Source of the DNA: Caldilineaceae bacterium
GTDB lineage: Bacteria > Chloroflexota > Anaerolineae > Caldilineales > Caldilineaceae
Reading direction: 5' to 3'
NCBI GenBank assembly: GCA_026989655.1
Contig: JALSIX010000113.1
Span: 1-53,318, forward strand
Length of the DNA: 53,318 nt
The translations under genes and the position numbers were made by a program. Positions 1 to 7,420 of this stretch are shown here, one piece after another (position 1 is the first letter of the stretch; each line of letters begins with the position of its first letter). The notes below the pieces were generated by a model. That model saw nothing but the letters and a program-made list of their open reading frames with translations, was not told where the DNA came from and searched no databases.

Positions 1-47
1 ACATCGCCCTGTTCATCCCAAGGGGTCACGATCTTGCGAACGGCCAT
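1..47 (-). CDS. Possible start of a truncated ORF, function unknown
   Basis: Reading leftward, an ATG at 47 preceded by a weak purine-rich site (AAGGTGGAGC) opens a frame that runs off the window edge. Only about 15 residues are visible (MAVRKIVTPWDEQGD), too few to assign a family. The ATG lies in a third partial copy of the GAGCATGG word found in the tandem repeat just upstream. It could be a real gene downstream of the thioesterase or a chance frame. Confidence 0.3.
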   Translation of the reverse strand, partial: MAVRKIVTPWDEQGD

Positions 48-57
48 GCTCCACCTT

Positions 58-99
58 GTCCATGCTCAGCAGTTCACGGTCCATGCTCAGCAGTTCACG
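58..99. repeat. Perfect tandem 21-bp duplication
   Basis: Two exact head-to-tail copies of a 21-bp unit lie at 58-78 and 79-99, each containing CATGCTCAGCAGTTCACG. The second copy runs into the left end of the inverted-repeat element at 87-201, so the repeat may be a duplicated element end. Confidence 0.85.
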
Positions 100-201
100 A
101 ATTCGTAGCGGAATCGGCATCCTCAGATGCCGATTCCAGAGGGGCGATGCCGCAACGGAGGATGCTCACTCCTCCGTTTGGCTAAAATCGTGAATTACTG
201 A
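87..201. mobile_element. Small MITE-like inverted-repeat element (putative)
   Basis: The segment is bounded by imperfect terminal inverted repeats: TCAGCAGTTCACGA at 87-100 and the complement of TCAGTAATTCACGA at 188-201, matching at 12 of 14 positions. Inside are a perfect 12-bp stem with a 4-nt loop (110-121/126-137) and an 8-bp stem (154-161/171-178). It has no coding capacity. The layout resembles a miniature transposable element or a REP-type repeat, but I see no clear target-site duplication. It could instead simply be a pair of transcription-stop hairpins behind the leftward thioesterase gene. Confidence 0.4.
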
Positions 202-327
202 TGCTCCTTGTCCGCATGCCTGGTCCGTCCTCGTCCCTCTCTGCAACGGGCCGGTGAGGGCCCACCTTGCTCCGGGAAGAGGGGCCGGGTTCCAATTATA
301 CCATCTTGTCTCCCCAGGGCCGCTCTC

Positions 328-753
328 TCATCGTGTCAGGATCATCATGGTCAGCCGGCTGACACAGACCGGTCGCCCGGCCTCGTCTTCGATCCGGATG
401 TCCCACACGTGGGTGCGGCGGCCGATGTGGATGGGCCGGGCTGTGGCATAGACGTACCCCCCGTCCACAGGACGGATGTGGTTGGCGTTGATCTCCAGGC
501 CCACGGCTCGTTGGCGCTCCAGGTCGATGAGCGCGGTGGAGGCCACGCTGCCCACCGTCTCCGCCAGGGTGGCCGAGGCCCCTCCATGGAGGATGCCGAA
601 GGGCTGGACCGTGCGTCGGTCCACCGGCATCCGGGCCCGGAGGCAGTCCTCGCCGATCTCCGTGAACTCGATGCCCAGATGGCTCACCATGGAGTCCTGG
701 TGCATCCGGTTCAGCAGCTCCACGGTGAGCGCGGCGGGGAAGAGCCGGCCCAT
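328..753 (-). CDS. PaaI/YdiI-type hotdog-fold acyl-CoA thioesterase
   Basis: A 141-residue single-domain hotdog protein. The central motif HGGASATLAETVGSVA (about residues 56-71) matches the active-site helix of the PaaI/EntH/YdiI thioesterases, where an acidic residue and the HGG turn act on the thioester. Length fits the family (130-150). Such enzymes hydrolyse aromatic or hydroxylated acyl-CoAs in the cytosol; the substrate here cannot be read from sequence. It starts only 10 nt after the LysM-PA14 gene ends, so the two are probably co-transcribed. No strong ribosome site precedes the ATG at 753, and internal ATGs at residues 17 or 22 are possible starts. Confidence 0.85.
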   Translation of the reverse strand: MGRLFPAALTVELLNRMHQDSMVSHLGIEFTEIGEDCLRARMPVDRRTVQPFGILHGGASATLAETVGSVASTALIDLERQRAVGLEINANHIRPVDGGYVYATARPIHIGRRTHVWDIRIEDEAGRPVCVSRLTMMILTR

Positions 754-763
754 GGGGGTGGAC

Positions 764-1822
764 TCAGCGCAGGCGCTGCCAGCTGAGCTTGAGCACCGCG
801 AACTCGCTCTCCTCGAAGTATTCCACCCGCAGGGTGTGGTACCCGGCGCTCAGGGTGACGTCCGCGAAGTAGTTGGTGGCCGGCTGGATCCGCCAGGCGT
901 CGATGATGCGGTTGTCGTCCACGTAGACCCGGGCTCCGTCGTCCGTGGTCAGGAAGAAACGATAGGTGCCTGCGGCGAAGTACTGGTTCGTGGTCCACAG
1001 GGCGCTGAAGCCGTCTGCGTTCACACCCGAGGCCGGGCTTCCCAGGCCCCAGTCGAAGTTGAGCCGGGGGGCGCTGGTGATGTGCGCGGGCGGTCCGCTG
1101 AAGTCCTTGTTGTTGAAGAAGAGCCCGGCCCAGGGAGCCGTGGCGGGCGGTGCAGGGGTGGGGGGCTTGGGAGGTGGCTTGGGTGCCGGCGGTGCGGGCG
1201 CGTATCCCGGGAGCCAGAGCCGCTGTCCCACATAGATCCGGTTGGGGTTCTTCAGCCCGTTGGCGGCCATGATGGCCTGCACCGTGGTGCCGTAGCGGTA
1301 TGCGAGCTTTGCCAGGGTGTCCCCTGGCCGCACCGTGTACCAGAAGCCGCCGCCCGGCTGAGGGGTCGGCCCACCCACGCCGGGGATGCACAGGACCTGG
1401 CCTGCGTAGATCCGGTTGGGGTTTACGATGTGGTTGGCCGCGATGAGCGCGCTCAGGGAGATGCCGTAGGTGGCCGCCACCCGGCTCAGGGTCTGTCCGT
1501 AGACCACCCGGTGATAGCGGGCGCACAGGTCTGGGGAGGGGATCTTCAACACCTGTCCCACATAGATCCGGTTGGGGTTCTTCAGCCCGTTGGCGGCCAT
1601 GATGGCCTGCACCGTGGTGCCGTAGCGGGCCGCGATCTTGGACAGAGTGTCTCCCGGACGGACCGTGTACAGGGTGACATGGGAGGCGGCCTTCGCCTCC
1701 GGCTGGGCCGAAGCGGGGGCCGCGGAGACCGGCTGTGGCCAGGCCATGGTGGTGGCCGCCAGGGCCAGGAGCACGGCCACCAGGACATGGAACAGCCGTG
1801 GAACGGTGAGTGTGCTGGGCAT
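764..1822 (-). CDS. Secreted LysM(x3)-PA14 carbohydrate-binding protein
   Basis: A 352-residue exported protein. The ATG at 1822 is preceded by AGGAGG at good spacing and followed by a signal peptide (hydrophobic residues about 10-24, likely cleavage near AAPA). Three LysM modules follow (about 51-95, 104-147, 161-205), each with the YTVRPGDTL-type start and NPNRIYxGQ end, then a Pro-rich linker (206-228) and a PA14-like domain (229-352; [16 protein letters not shown] is typical). LysM binds N-acetylglucosamine polymers such as peptidoglycan and PA14 often binds sugars, so a cell-wall or matrix role is likely. No catalytic domain is visible. LysM1 and LysM3 are nearly identical, including at DNA level. 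Confidence 0.9.
   Translation of the reverse strand: MPSTLTVPRLFHVLVAVLLALAATTMAWPQPVSAAPASAQPEAKAASHVTLYTVRPGDTLSKIAARYGTTVQAIMAANGLKNPNRIYVGQVLKIPSPDLCARYHRVVYGQTLSRVAATYGISLSALIAANHIVNPNRIYAGQVLCIPGVGGPTPQPGGGFWYTVRPGDTLAKLAYRYGTTVQAIMAANGLKNPNRIYVGQRLWLPGYAPAPPAPKPPPKPPTPAPPATAPWAGLFFNNKDFSGPPAHITSAPRLNFDWGLGSPASGVNADGFSALWTTNQYFAAGTYRFFLTTDDGARVYVDDNRIIDAWRIQPATNYFADVTLSAGYHTLRVEYFEESEFAVLKLSWQRLR
1223..1628. repeat. Two identical 76-bp segments 330 bp apart (LysM1/LysM3)
   Basis: Bases 1223-1298 and 1553-1628 are identical over 76 bp and encode the second halves of LysM3 and LysM1 of the LysM-PA14 gene. LysM2 between them is clearly diverged. Identity at third codon positions points to recent duplication or gene conversion rather than protein-level constraint alone. 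Confidence 0.9.
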
Positions 1823-1910
1823 CGGTGACCTCCTGGTGAAGGGTGATGGGGGACATGCCGTGAGGTCCCACAGCCGTGACATCGCACCAACCGGCCGAAG
1901 ACTCGCTTTC

Positions 1911-1939
1911 ATTTTCCTACGGGGCAGAGGAAATGTCAA
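1911..1939 (-). promoter_or_regulatory. Sigma70-type promoter of the LysM-PA14 gene
   Basis: On the minus strand a perfect TTGACA (-35, 1934-1939) is followed after exactly 17 nt by GAAAAT (-10, 1911-1916; 4 of 6 consensus). Predicted start of transcription is near 1904, giving a leader of about 80 nt before the ATG at 1822. The promoter sits just downstream of aroQ, so the LysM gene need not depend on the aro operon. Confidence 0.6.
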
Positions 1940-2058
1940 GCAAGATCTTTGACGTATCAGGCGACATTGTTCTGGCGCCAAGGTTCTGTCGCCGGGGCCC
2001 TGTTGCCCTTCTGCCCGCGGTTCCCGGCGCCGGGATCCCAGATGGCGAGGAGGTCCCG

Positions 2059-2508
2059 CTACTTCCCGGGCTGGCTCTCTTCCTCCAGGTGGGCCAGCAG
2101 GGCCTGGAGCCCCCACAGGTAGCTGCGCCAGCCGAAACCGCAGATCTGCCCCAGGCAGACCGGCGCCAGGAGAGAGATGTGGCGGAAGGGCTCCCGGGCA
2201 TGGATGTTGCTCAGGTGGACCTCCACGGTGGGCAGGCCGACGCCCGCGATGGCGTCTCGCAGGGCGTAGGAGGTGTGGGTGTAGGCGCCCGGGTTGATGA
2301 GGATCCCATGGGCCCAGGTCCGGGCCTCGTGGATGGCGTCGATCAGCGCGCCCTCGTGGTTGCTCTGGAGGCTTCGCAGGGCGTGGTCCGGGGCGGCGGC
2401 CTCCTGCAGCCTCCGGTCGATCTCCGCCAGGGTCACCGTGCCGTAGATGGTCGGCTCTCGGATCCCCAGGAGGTTCAGGTTGGGGCCGTGCAGGACCAGG
2501 ATCTCCAT
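2059..2508 (-). CDS. aroQ: Type II 3-dehydroquinate dehydratase
   Basis: Dehydrates 3-dehydroquinate to 3-dehydroshikimate, step 3 of the shikimate pathway. At 149 residues it has the usual type II length and hallmark motifs: N-terminal [12 protein letters not shown] with the catalytic Tyr in EPTIYG, the substrate loop [10 protein letters not shown], and [17 protein letters not shown]. The start at 2508 is chosen because [10 protein letters not shown] matches family N-termini and GAGAGG lies about 7 nt upstream; an in-frame ATG at 2523 is less likely. It lies 41 nt downstream of aroKB on the same strand, an operon carrying steps 2, 3 and 5 of the pathway. The active form is expected to be a dodecamer. 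Confidence 0.95.
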   Translation of the reverse strand: MEILVLHGPNLNLLGIREPTIYGTVTLAEIDRRLQEAAAPDHALRSLQSNHEGALIDAIHEARTWAHGILINPGAYTHTSYALRDAIAGVGLPTVEVHLSNIHAREPFRHISLLAPVCLGQICGFGWRSYLWGLQALLAHLEEESQPGK

Positions 2509-2549
2509 CGGGTTCCTCTCCACCGGTTGGGGTTGGGCGGTGTTCGGGG

Positions 2550-4220
2550 CTATCCGGCCCCTGGGTCGGGGCCTTCCAGGACCCGGGCCAAGGCGGCCCG
2601 GACCACGGGCTCGCCGGGATCGTCCACCAGGGTCACCCGGCCGATGGCCTCGGGGATGACGAAGCGCAGCACCTGGCCTCGGCGTTTCTTGTCGTGGGCC
2701 ATGGCCCTGTGTACGGCCTCCACCGAGTATCCGTCGAGCCGGGTGGGCAGCCCCAGCCGCTCCAGCAGCCTGGCCACCCGAGAGGCCAGTCCCCTCTCCG
2801 CCCGTCCCAGCCGCTCCCCCAGGTCTGCGGCGGCCACCAGGCCCACGGCCACGGCCTCGCCGTGGCGCACGGTGTAGCCGCTCACCTGTTCGATGGCGTG
2901 GCCGAAGGTATGCCCCAGGTTGAGGACTGCCCGGCGTCCTCGCTCGAAGGGGTCCTGGCTCACCACGTCCACCTTCACCTGGACCGCGTCCCGGATCAGG
3001 GCAGTCAGGCTGGCCGGCCCCTCGCCCTCCAGTTGGTGGAACAGCTCCGGTGAGGCGATGAGCGCGTGTTTCACCACCTCGGCCAGCCCGGCCCGGAACT
3101 CCTGGGCGGGGAGGGTACGGAGCAGGTCCGGGTCGATGAGGACCAGCTCGGGCTGCTTGAACGCACCCACCAGGTTCTTGCCCTGGGGCAGGTCCACCCC
3201 GGTCTTGCCCCCCACCGAGGCATCCACCATGGCGAGCAGGGTGGTGGGGACGGGCACGAAGGGCACTCCCCGGAGGAAGGTGGCGGCCGCGAAGCCGGCC
3301 AGATCGCCCACCACCCCGCCTCCCAGGGCGATGACCGGCCGTTGCCGGTCCAACCCGGCCGCGAGCAGCCCGGGGTACAGCTCGGCCACGGTGTCCAGGG
3401 TCTTGTGCACTTCTCCGGCCGGCACCTGGAGCAGGGTGGGACGATAGCCGGCCCGGGACAGGGCCTCCATCACGGTCTCGCCGTGGTGGGCGGCCACCTG
3501 GCGGTCCGCGACCACGGCCACCGGTCCGGGAGGCAGGCGGTGTTCGGCCAGCAGCTCGGGCAGGTGTTCCACCAGGCCGGAGCCCAGGTAGATGGGATAG
3601 GTTCCCTGGGGCGTGGGCACCGGGATCTGGGTGGCGCCGGGCAGCCGGCCCTGGAGGGCCAGGAGCGCCAGGATCCGCTCCACCACCTCTTCAGGGGTGT
3701 GTCTGTCGGTGTCCACCTGGAGGGCGAAGCCCGTGTAGACGCCCTGGCGCCGGGCCAGGAGGGCCCGGATCTGGCTTCGGCGGCGTTCCCGGTCGCCGGA
3801 GAGCAGGGGCCGGTCCTGGGCCCTGTCCAGCCGCTCCAGGAGGGTATCCACCTTCGCGGTCAGGCACACGATGGGGCCAGAGCGGGCCAGGGCCTCCCGG
3901 CTGGCCGGATCCATCAGCGCGCCTCCGCCGGTGGCGATGACCAGTCCCTGTTGTCGGCTCAGCTCCTGGCAGAGCCGGGCCTCCGCGGCCCGGAAGGTCT
4001 CCTCGCCTTCCTCGGCGAAGATCTGGGGGATGGGCTTGCCGAAGAGAGCCTCCAACTGGGCGTCCATGTCCACGAAAGGGCGCCCCAGCCGCTGGGCCAG
4101 GAGCTGTCCCACGGTGGTCTTTCCCGTGCCCATGAACCCGGTGAGGATGAGGTTCTGCTCCGGCGGGAGCGGTCTCCGTGCGGCTCCGGTGTGGTTGGGG
4201 TGGGGCATGGCAGGGTTCAC
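2550..4220 (-). CDS. aroKB: Bifunctional shikimate kinase / 3-dehydroquinate synthase
   Basis: A 556-residue fusion. Residues about 22-190 form a shikimate kinase: P-loop GFMGTGKTT (28-36), acidic DMD (51-53), TGGG (97-100) and RPLL lid region. Residues about 195-556 form 3-dehydroquinate synthase: GGGVVGD (300-306), [16 protein letters not shown] (325-340), and metal ligands fitting E381, H437 in NLGHTFGHA and H453 in RHGEAV. The fused enzyme would catalyse DAHP to dehydroquinate and shikimate to shikimate-3-phosphate. The start is a GTG at 4220 overlapping the kinase stop as GTGA, suggesting coupled translation; ATG at 4208 is an alternative. The linker is short and both active sites look intact. 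Confidence 0.95.
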   Translation of the reverse strand: MNPAMPHPNHTGAARRPLPPEQNLILTGFMGTGKTTVGQLLAQRLGRPFVDMDAQLEALFGKPIPQIFAEEGEETFRAAEARLCQELSRQQGLVIATGGGALMDPASREALARSGPIVCLTAKVDTLLERLDRAQDRPLLSGDRERRRSQIRALLARRQGVYTGFALQVDTDRHTPEEVVERILALLALQGRLPGATQIPVPTPQGTYPIYLGSGLVEHLPELLAEHRLPPGPVAVVADRQVAAHHGETVMEALSRAGYRPTLLQVPAGEVHKTLDTVAELYPGLLAAGLDRQRPVIALGGGVVGDLAGFAAATFLRGVPFVPVPTTLLAMVDASVGGKTGVDLPQGKNLVGAFKQPELVLIDPDLLRTLPAQEFRAGLAEVVKHALIASPELFHQLEGEGPASLTALIRDAVQVKVDVVSQDPFERGRRAVLNLGHTFGHAIEQVSGYTVRHGEAVAVGLVAAADLGERLGRAERGLASRVARLLERLGLPTRLDGYSVEAVHRAMAHDKKRRGQVLRFVIPEAIGRVTLVDDPGEPVVRAALARVLEGPDPGAG

Positions 4221-4756
4221 GGTGCAGGCGTGGATTCAGGGGTGGAGACGTCCAGCCAGTGGAGCACCTGGGAGACGAGCCGTTCCACGGGCAGGGCCGT
4301 GTCCACCACCCGGTGGATCGCGGCGGGGATGGGATAGTTCCAACAGCCCCTGTAGCGTTCCAGGAGGGTCTGCATGGCCTGCCAGCCCCGGATCCGGTGG
4401 TCCGAGGCCGGCCGTGCCTCCAGCCGAGCGCGCCACAGGGGTTCGGCCAGCCGGGTCTCCACCACCCGGAGTTCGGCCCCGTGGTGGCGGGCCAATGCCT
4501 GGGCCCGGGCGAACTGCTCCGGGTAGCTCAGGGGGGAGTCCGCCACCAGGCTCAGGCCGACCTGGAGCTGGGTTGCGGCCACGTGCCATAGGAGTCGGTA
4601 GGCCCGACCGTTGGCATCCGGACAGTCCAGCACCCGGTCCTTGAAGTCGTCTTTCACCAGGAGCGGCCATCCCAGCCTCTGGGCCAGGGCCCGGGCCAGG
4701 GTGCTCTTGCCCGTGGCCGGATGGCCTTTCATCAGCAACAGGATCTGGCGCGGCAT
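4217..4756 (-). CDS. P-loop kinase-like ATPase (AAA_33 / zeta-like)
   Basis: A 179-residue single-domain P-loop protein. The Walker A motif GHPATGKST is at residues 11-19, followed by KDDFKDRVLD, the strand/helix typical of AAA_33 small-molecule kinases (gluconate-, chloramphenicol- or zeta-toxin-type), and LVADSPLSYPEQF, which resembles the substrate-site strand of that group. The acceptor is unknown. It begins at the ATG at 4756 only 7 nt after a perfect TATAAT, so the mRNA is probably leaderless. Its stop overlaps the aroKB start by 4 nt, making it the first gene of kinase-aroKB-aroQ. A role in aromatic metabolism is not implied by sequence. Confidence 0.75.
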   Translation of the reverse strand: MPRQILLLMKGHPATGKSTLARALAQRLGWPLLVKDDFKDRVLDCPDANGRAYRLLWHVAATQLQVGLSLVADSPLSYPEQFARAQALARHHGAELRVVETRLAEPLWRARLEARPASDHRIRGWQAMQTLLERYRGCWNYPIPAAIHRVVDTALPVERLVSQVLHWLDVSTPESTPAP

Positions 4757-4763
4757 GGCCGCT

Positions 4764-4769
4764 ATTATA
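4764..4769 (-). promoter_or_regulatory. -10 box of a leaderless promoter for kinase-aroKB-aroQ
   Basis: A perfect TATAAT on the minus strand ends 7 nt before the kinase ATG (4756), so transcription should start at or next to the start codon. No convincing -35 is seen at 16-18 nt spacing; the upstream DNA instead carries the AGTTGTGC repeats, which could bind an activator. Confidence 0.65.
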
Positions 4770-4802
4770 GCACAACTCCAGCACAACTTGGCTGGCACAA
4801 CT
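4770..4802. repeat. Three GCACAACT direct repeats between divergent promoters
   Basis: GCACAACT occurs at 4770-4777, 4781-4788 and 4795-4802. The spacings are 11 and 14 bp, so the first pair is on the same helical face. They fill the space where the -35 region of the leftward kinase promoter should be and abut the TTGACC of the rightward promoter. This is a plausible operator or activator site; no known regulator motif is recognised. Confidence 0.6.
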
Positions 4803-4831
4803 TGACCGAACTCGGCCCTCGGACGCAGAAT
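4802..4831 (+). promoter_or_regulatory. Promoter for the HAD phosphatase gene
   Basis: TTGACC (4802-4807) and CAGAAT (4826-4831) are separated by 18 nt. Predicted transcription start is near 4838, giving a leader of about 65 nt that carries the gene's GAGGAG site. The -35 is strong and the -10 moderate. Confidence 0.45.
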
Positions 4832-4904
4832 AGGCAGGAGGTGCCGTTCTTTTCGTCCGCTGCCCAGCCTTTGTGGGCAGCCCACCGCGGCAGAGGAGAT
4901 GGGC

Positions 4905-5729
4905 ATGGTCGCTGTGCAGCCGGATCTGGCCCGCATCCGGGGCGTGCTCCTGGACATGGACGGCGTCGTCTACGTGGGCGACCGTCCACTGCCCGGCGTG
5001 CAGGAGCTGTTGGACTACCTGGACGCCACCGGGCGCGGGTGGCTCTTCGTCACCAACAACGCGTCCCAGCGTCCGGAGCAGTTCGCGGAGAAGCTGGCCG
5101 GCATGGGCATCCGGGCCTGCCCCGACCGGATCTTGACCAGCGCCATGGCCACGGCCCAGTGGCTGGCCGCTCACCACCCGGAACGGGGCCCCGTCTTCAT
5201 GGTGGGCATGGAGGGGCTCCGGTGGGCCCTGGAACAGGCGGGCTTCGCCTTGGTAGACGATCCCTTCCAGGCTCGGTTCGTGGTGTGTGGGATCGACTTC
5301 CAGGTGTGCTATCCGCGGCTGGCGGATGCCACCCTGGCTCTCCGCCACGGCGCCCGTTTCATCGGCACCAACGGCGATCGTTCCTACCCCACCGAGCGGG
5401 GGATCATCCCCGGAACCGGGAGCCTGCTGGCCCTGCTCCAGGCGGCCGCGGGGGTGGAGCCCACGGTGATCGGCAAGCCGAATCCCGGCATGTACGAACA
5501 GGCCCTTCAGGCCCTGGGCACGGATCCGGGGTCCGCCCTCATGGTGGGCGATCGCTACGAGACAGACATCCTGGGCGCGGCCCGGCTGGGCATGGCCACC
5601 GCCGCGGTGTTGACCGGCATCACGGACCGGGAGACCTTCGAGCGGTCGCGGCCGCGGCCCGACTGGATCCTGCCCGATCTGCCGGCCCTGCTGGCCGCGT
5701 TCCAGGCCGCGGACCGGGCCTCTCGGTGA
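4905..5729 (+). CDS. HAD-IIA family sugar/aryl phosphatase (NagD-like)
   Basis: A 274-residue HAD superfamily hydrolase of subclass IIA. Motif I LLDMDGVVYVG holds nucleophile D17 and general acid D19; motif II is T50 in VTNNAS; the Lys of IGKPNP is motif III; GDRYETDI gives the motif IV acidic pair. The capping module between motifs II and III fits NagD/phosphoglycolate phosphatase-like enzymes, which act on UMP, p-nitrophenyl phosphate or glycolytic phosphates. The start is set at 4905 because AGAGGAG lies at the right distance; the ATG at 4899 directly abuts that site. It is probably monocistronic, since rlmN has its own promoter. Confidence 0.9.
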   Translation: MVAVQPDLARIRGVLLDMDGVVYVGDRPLPGVQELLDYLDATGRGWLFVTNNASQRPEQFAEKLAGMGIRACPDRILTSAMATAQWLAAHHPERGPVFMVGMEGLRWALEQAGFALVDDPFQARFVVCGIDFQVCYPRLADATLALRHGARFIGTNGDRSYPTERGIIPGTGSLLALLQAAAGVEPTVIGKPNPGMYEQALQALGTDPGSALMVGDRYETDILGAARLGMATAAVLTGITDRETFERSRPRPDWILPDLPALLAAFQAADRASR

Positions 5730-5752
5730 GGAGGGCGGATCCCACGACTTTT

Positions 5753-5781
5753 TGACCCGCCGCGAAGGGATACGCTACAAT
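5753..5781 (+). promoter_or_regulatory. Leaderless promoter of rlmN
   Basis: TTGACC (5753-5758), a 17-nt spacer and TACAAT (5776-5781) form a near-consensus promoter. The rlmN ATG is at 5790, 8 nt after the -10 box, so the predicted transcript begins about 2 nt before the start codon. No Shine-Dalgarno sequence precedes the ATG. Confidence 0.75.
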
Positions 5782-5789
5782 CAGACGAT

Positions 5790-6947
5790 ATGACCGAACA
5801 CGGAACCGCCGCGGCACCCAGCCGCTCCACCCCATCCCAGGACGGCCCCGACGAGGGAGATCCCCGGGCGGTCTGGCTGGACCTGTCTTCGGAGGAGCAG
5901 CAGGCTTGCCTTCGGGACCAGGGCCAGCCCCCTTTCCGCGCGGCCCAGATCCGGGAATGGATCTACAGGCGCTACGCCCAGCGCTTCGCGGAGATGACCA
6001 ACCTGCCCCGGGCCCTGCGGCAGGAGCTGGACCGATGTTTTCGGATATGGCCTCTGGAGCCCCTGGCCCAGGTGGTCTCCCAGGACCGCAGCACCCAGAA
6101 GGTGGTCTTCCGCCTGCCGGACGGACAGACCATCGAGACGGTGCTGATGCTCTACCGACGGCGGCGCACCCTGTGCATCAGCAGCCAAGTGGGATGCGCG
6201 ATGGGCTGTACCTTCTGTGCCACTGCCCAAGGGGGGCTGGCCCGCAACCTGGGTGTGGGGGAGATGGTGGCCCAGGTGCTCTACTTCGCCCGCTACCTGG
6301 CCGATCCCCAGGCCGGCCCCGGCATGGCCGTGGAGCGACCCACCCGGGTGACCCATATCGTGCTCATGGGGATGGGGGAGCCCATGCACAACTACCGGAG
6401 CGTGTGGGCGGCCATCCGCCTGTTGACCCACCCAGAGGCCTTCGGCCTGGGGGCCCGGCACATCACCCTGAGCACGGTGGGGCTGGTCCCCATGATCGAC
6501 CGGATGGCCGAGGAAGGGCTGCAGGTCAACCTGGCCGTGAGCCTCCACGCACCCAACGACGAGCTGCGCAGCCAACTGGTGCCCATCAACCGACGATGGC
6601 CGGTGGAGGAGCTCCTGGCCGCGGTCCGACGCTATGTGGACCGGACCCACCGACGGGTGACCTTCGAGTATGCGCTGATGCGAGGGGTGAACGACAGCCC
6701 AGCCCTGGCCCACGAGCTGGCCCAACGGCTGCAGGGGATCCTATGTCATGTGAACCTGATCCCGTGGAACCCGATCCCCCACAGCCCGTTCCAGCCCACC
6801 AGCCCCCAGGACACCCGGCGGTTTGCCCAGGTCCTCCGGTCCCACGGGATCCCCACCACGGTGCGTCTGCGCCGGGGCATCGAGATCGACGCGGGCTGTG
6901 GCCAGCTCCGTCGCCGCCTGGCCCAACAGGACCAGGCGGCTGCCTGA
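5790..6947 (+). CDS. rlmN: Dual-specificity 23S rRNA/tRNA (adenine-C2) methyltransferase
   Basis: A 385-residue radical-SAM enzyme that methylates C2 of A2503 in 23S rRNA and A37 in some tRNAs, using two SAMs. The [4Fe-4S] cluster motif C136-x3-C140-x2-C143 (GCAMGCTFC) is intact. The two catalytic cysteines of the ping-pong mechanism fit C129 (LCISSQ) and the late Cys in [22 protein letters not shown] and LIPWNPIP are further family motifs. About 28 poorly conserved residues precede the usual RlmN N-terminus. The ATG at 5790 fits the adjoining leaderless promoter. Confidence 0.95.
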   Translation: MTEHGTAAAPSRSTPSQDGPDEGDPRAVWLDLSSEEQQACLRDQGQPPFRAAQIREWIYRRYAQRFAEMTNLPRALRQELDRCFRIWPLEPLAQVVSQDRSTQKVVFRLPDGQTIETVLMLYRRRRTLCISSQVGCAMGCTFCATAQGGLARNLGVGEMVAQVLYFARYLADPQAGPGMAVERPTRVTHIVLMGMGEPMHNYRSVWAAIRLLTHPEAFGLGARHITLSTVGLVPMIDRMAEEGLQVNLAVSLHAPNDELRSQLVPINRRWPVEELLAAVRRYVDRTHRRVTFEYALMRGVNDSPALAHELAQRLQGILCHVNLIPWNPIPHSPFQPTSPQDTRRFAQVLRSHGIPTTVRLRRGIEIDAGCGQLRRRLAQQDQAAA

Positions 6948-6968
6948 GCCACCGGGCCCCCAGCGCAA

Positions 6969-7002
6969 CAAGCGCCGGTCCACAGCCAGGGACCGGCGCT
7001 TG
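6969..7002. terminator. Hairpin between convergent rlmN and rpmB
   Basis: A perfect 13-bp stem (6969-6981 with 6990-7002) and 8-nt loop lies between the two convergent stop codons. It could stop transcription from both sides. Neither side has a U-tract, so it is not a textbook intrinsic terminator. Confidence 0.6.
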
Positions 7003-7092
7003 CCTGGAAGGCAGGAGGGAGGGCTCGGCCCCAGGCCCTCTGGGCCGACGTCCATGGGGCCGGGGGGCAGGTCGGGACTTCCGTCCCAGGAC

Positions 7093-7272
7093 TCAGACCT
7101 TGGTCAGGGTCTTGATGCAGGAGGTGCACAGCCGCCGGGAGACCCGCCGACCGTTCTCCATCACCTTGACCTTCTGGATGTTGACGTTCCAGCGGCGGCG
7201 GGTGGCCTTCTTGGACCAGGGCCGGTTGTTGCCGAACCTGGGGCCCTTGCCGCACCGTTCGCACTTGGCCAT
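7093..7272 (-). CDS. rpmB: 50S ribosomal protein L28, zinc-ribbon form
   Basis: A 59-residue ORF beginning [16 protein letters not shown] and ending [11 protein letters not shown]. It matches L28 in length and in core residues ([25 protein letters not shown]). C4-x2-C7 and the CxxC near residues 48-51 make it the four-cysteine, zinc-binding form; many bacteria under zinc limitation use a Cys-less paralogue instead. AAAGGAG precedes the ATG at 7272. It is monocistronic, transcribed from a strong promoter at 7360-7388, and ends facing rlmN across a hairpin. Confidence 0.95.
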   Translation of the reverse strand: MAKCERCGKGPRFGNNRPWSKKATRRRWNVNIQKVKVMENGRRVSRRLCTSCIKTLTKV

Positions 7273-7359
7273 GATCGCACTCCTTTGTCCATCGCGTTGG
7301 GCTGTGGATCCCGTTCAGAGCCTCGTCCAGGCCTGGAGACCTGGCTCCACAACCCCTTT

Positions 7360-7388
7360 AGCTTAACAGAGAGCGGACCGACTGTCAA
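7360..7388 (-). promoter_or_regulatory. Promoter of rpmB
   Basis: On the minus strand a perfect TTGACA (7383-7388), a 17-nt spacer and TAAGCT (7360-7365) predict a start near 7353. The leader to the ATG is about 80 nt, long enough for autogenous control, but I recognise no defined structure in it. Confidence 0.7.
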
Positions 7389-7420
7389 AACCAGACCAGC
7401 CCGGACGGAGAAACGTTTCT

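Noticed and set aside
2022-2035. A 14-nt palindrome (TCCCGGCGCCGGGA) downstream of aroQ
   Set aside because: It is short, GC-only and not followed by a U-tract; similar palindromes are expected by chance in this composition.
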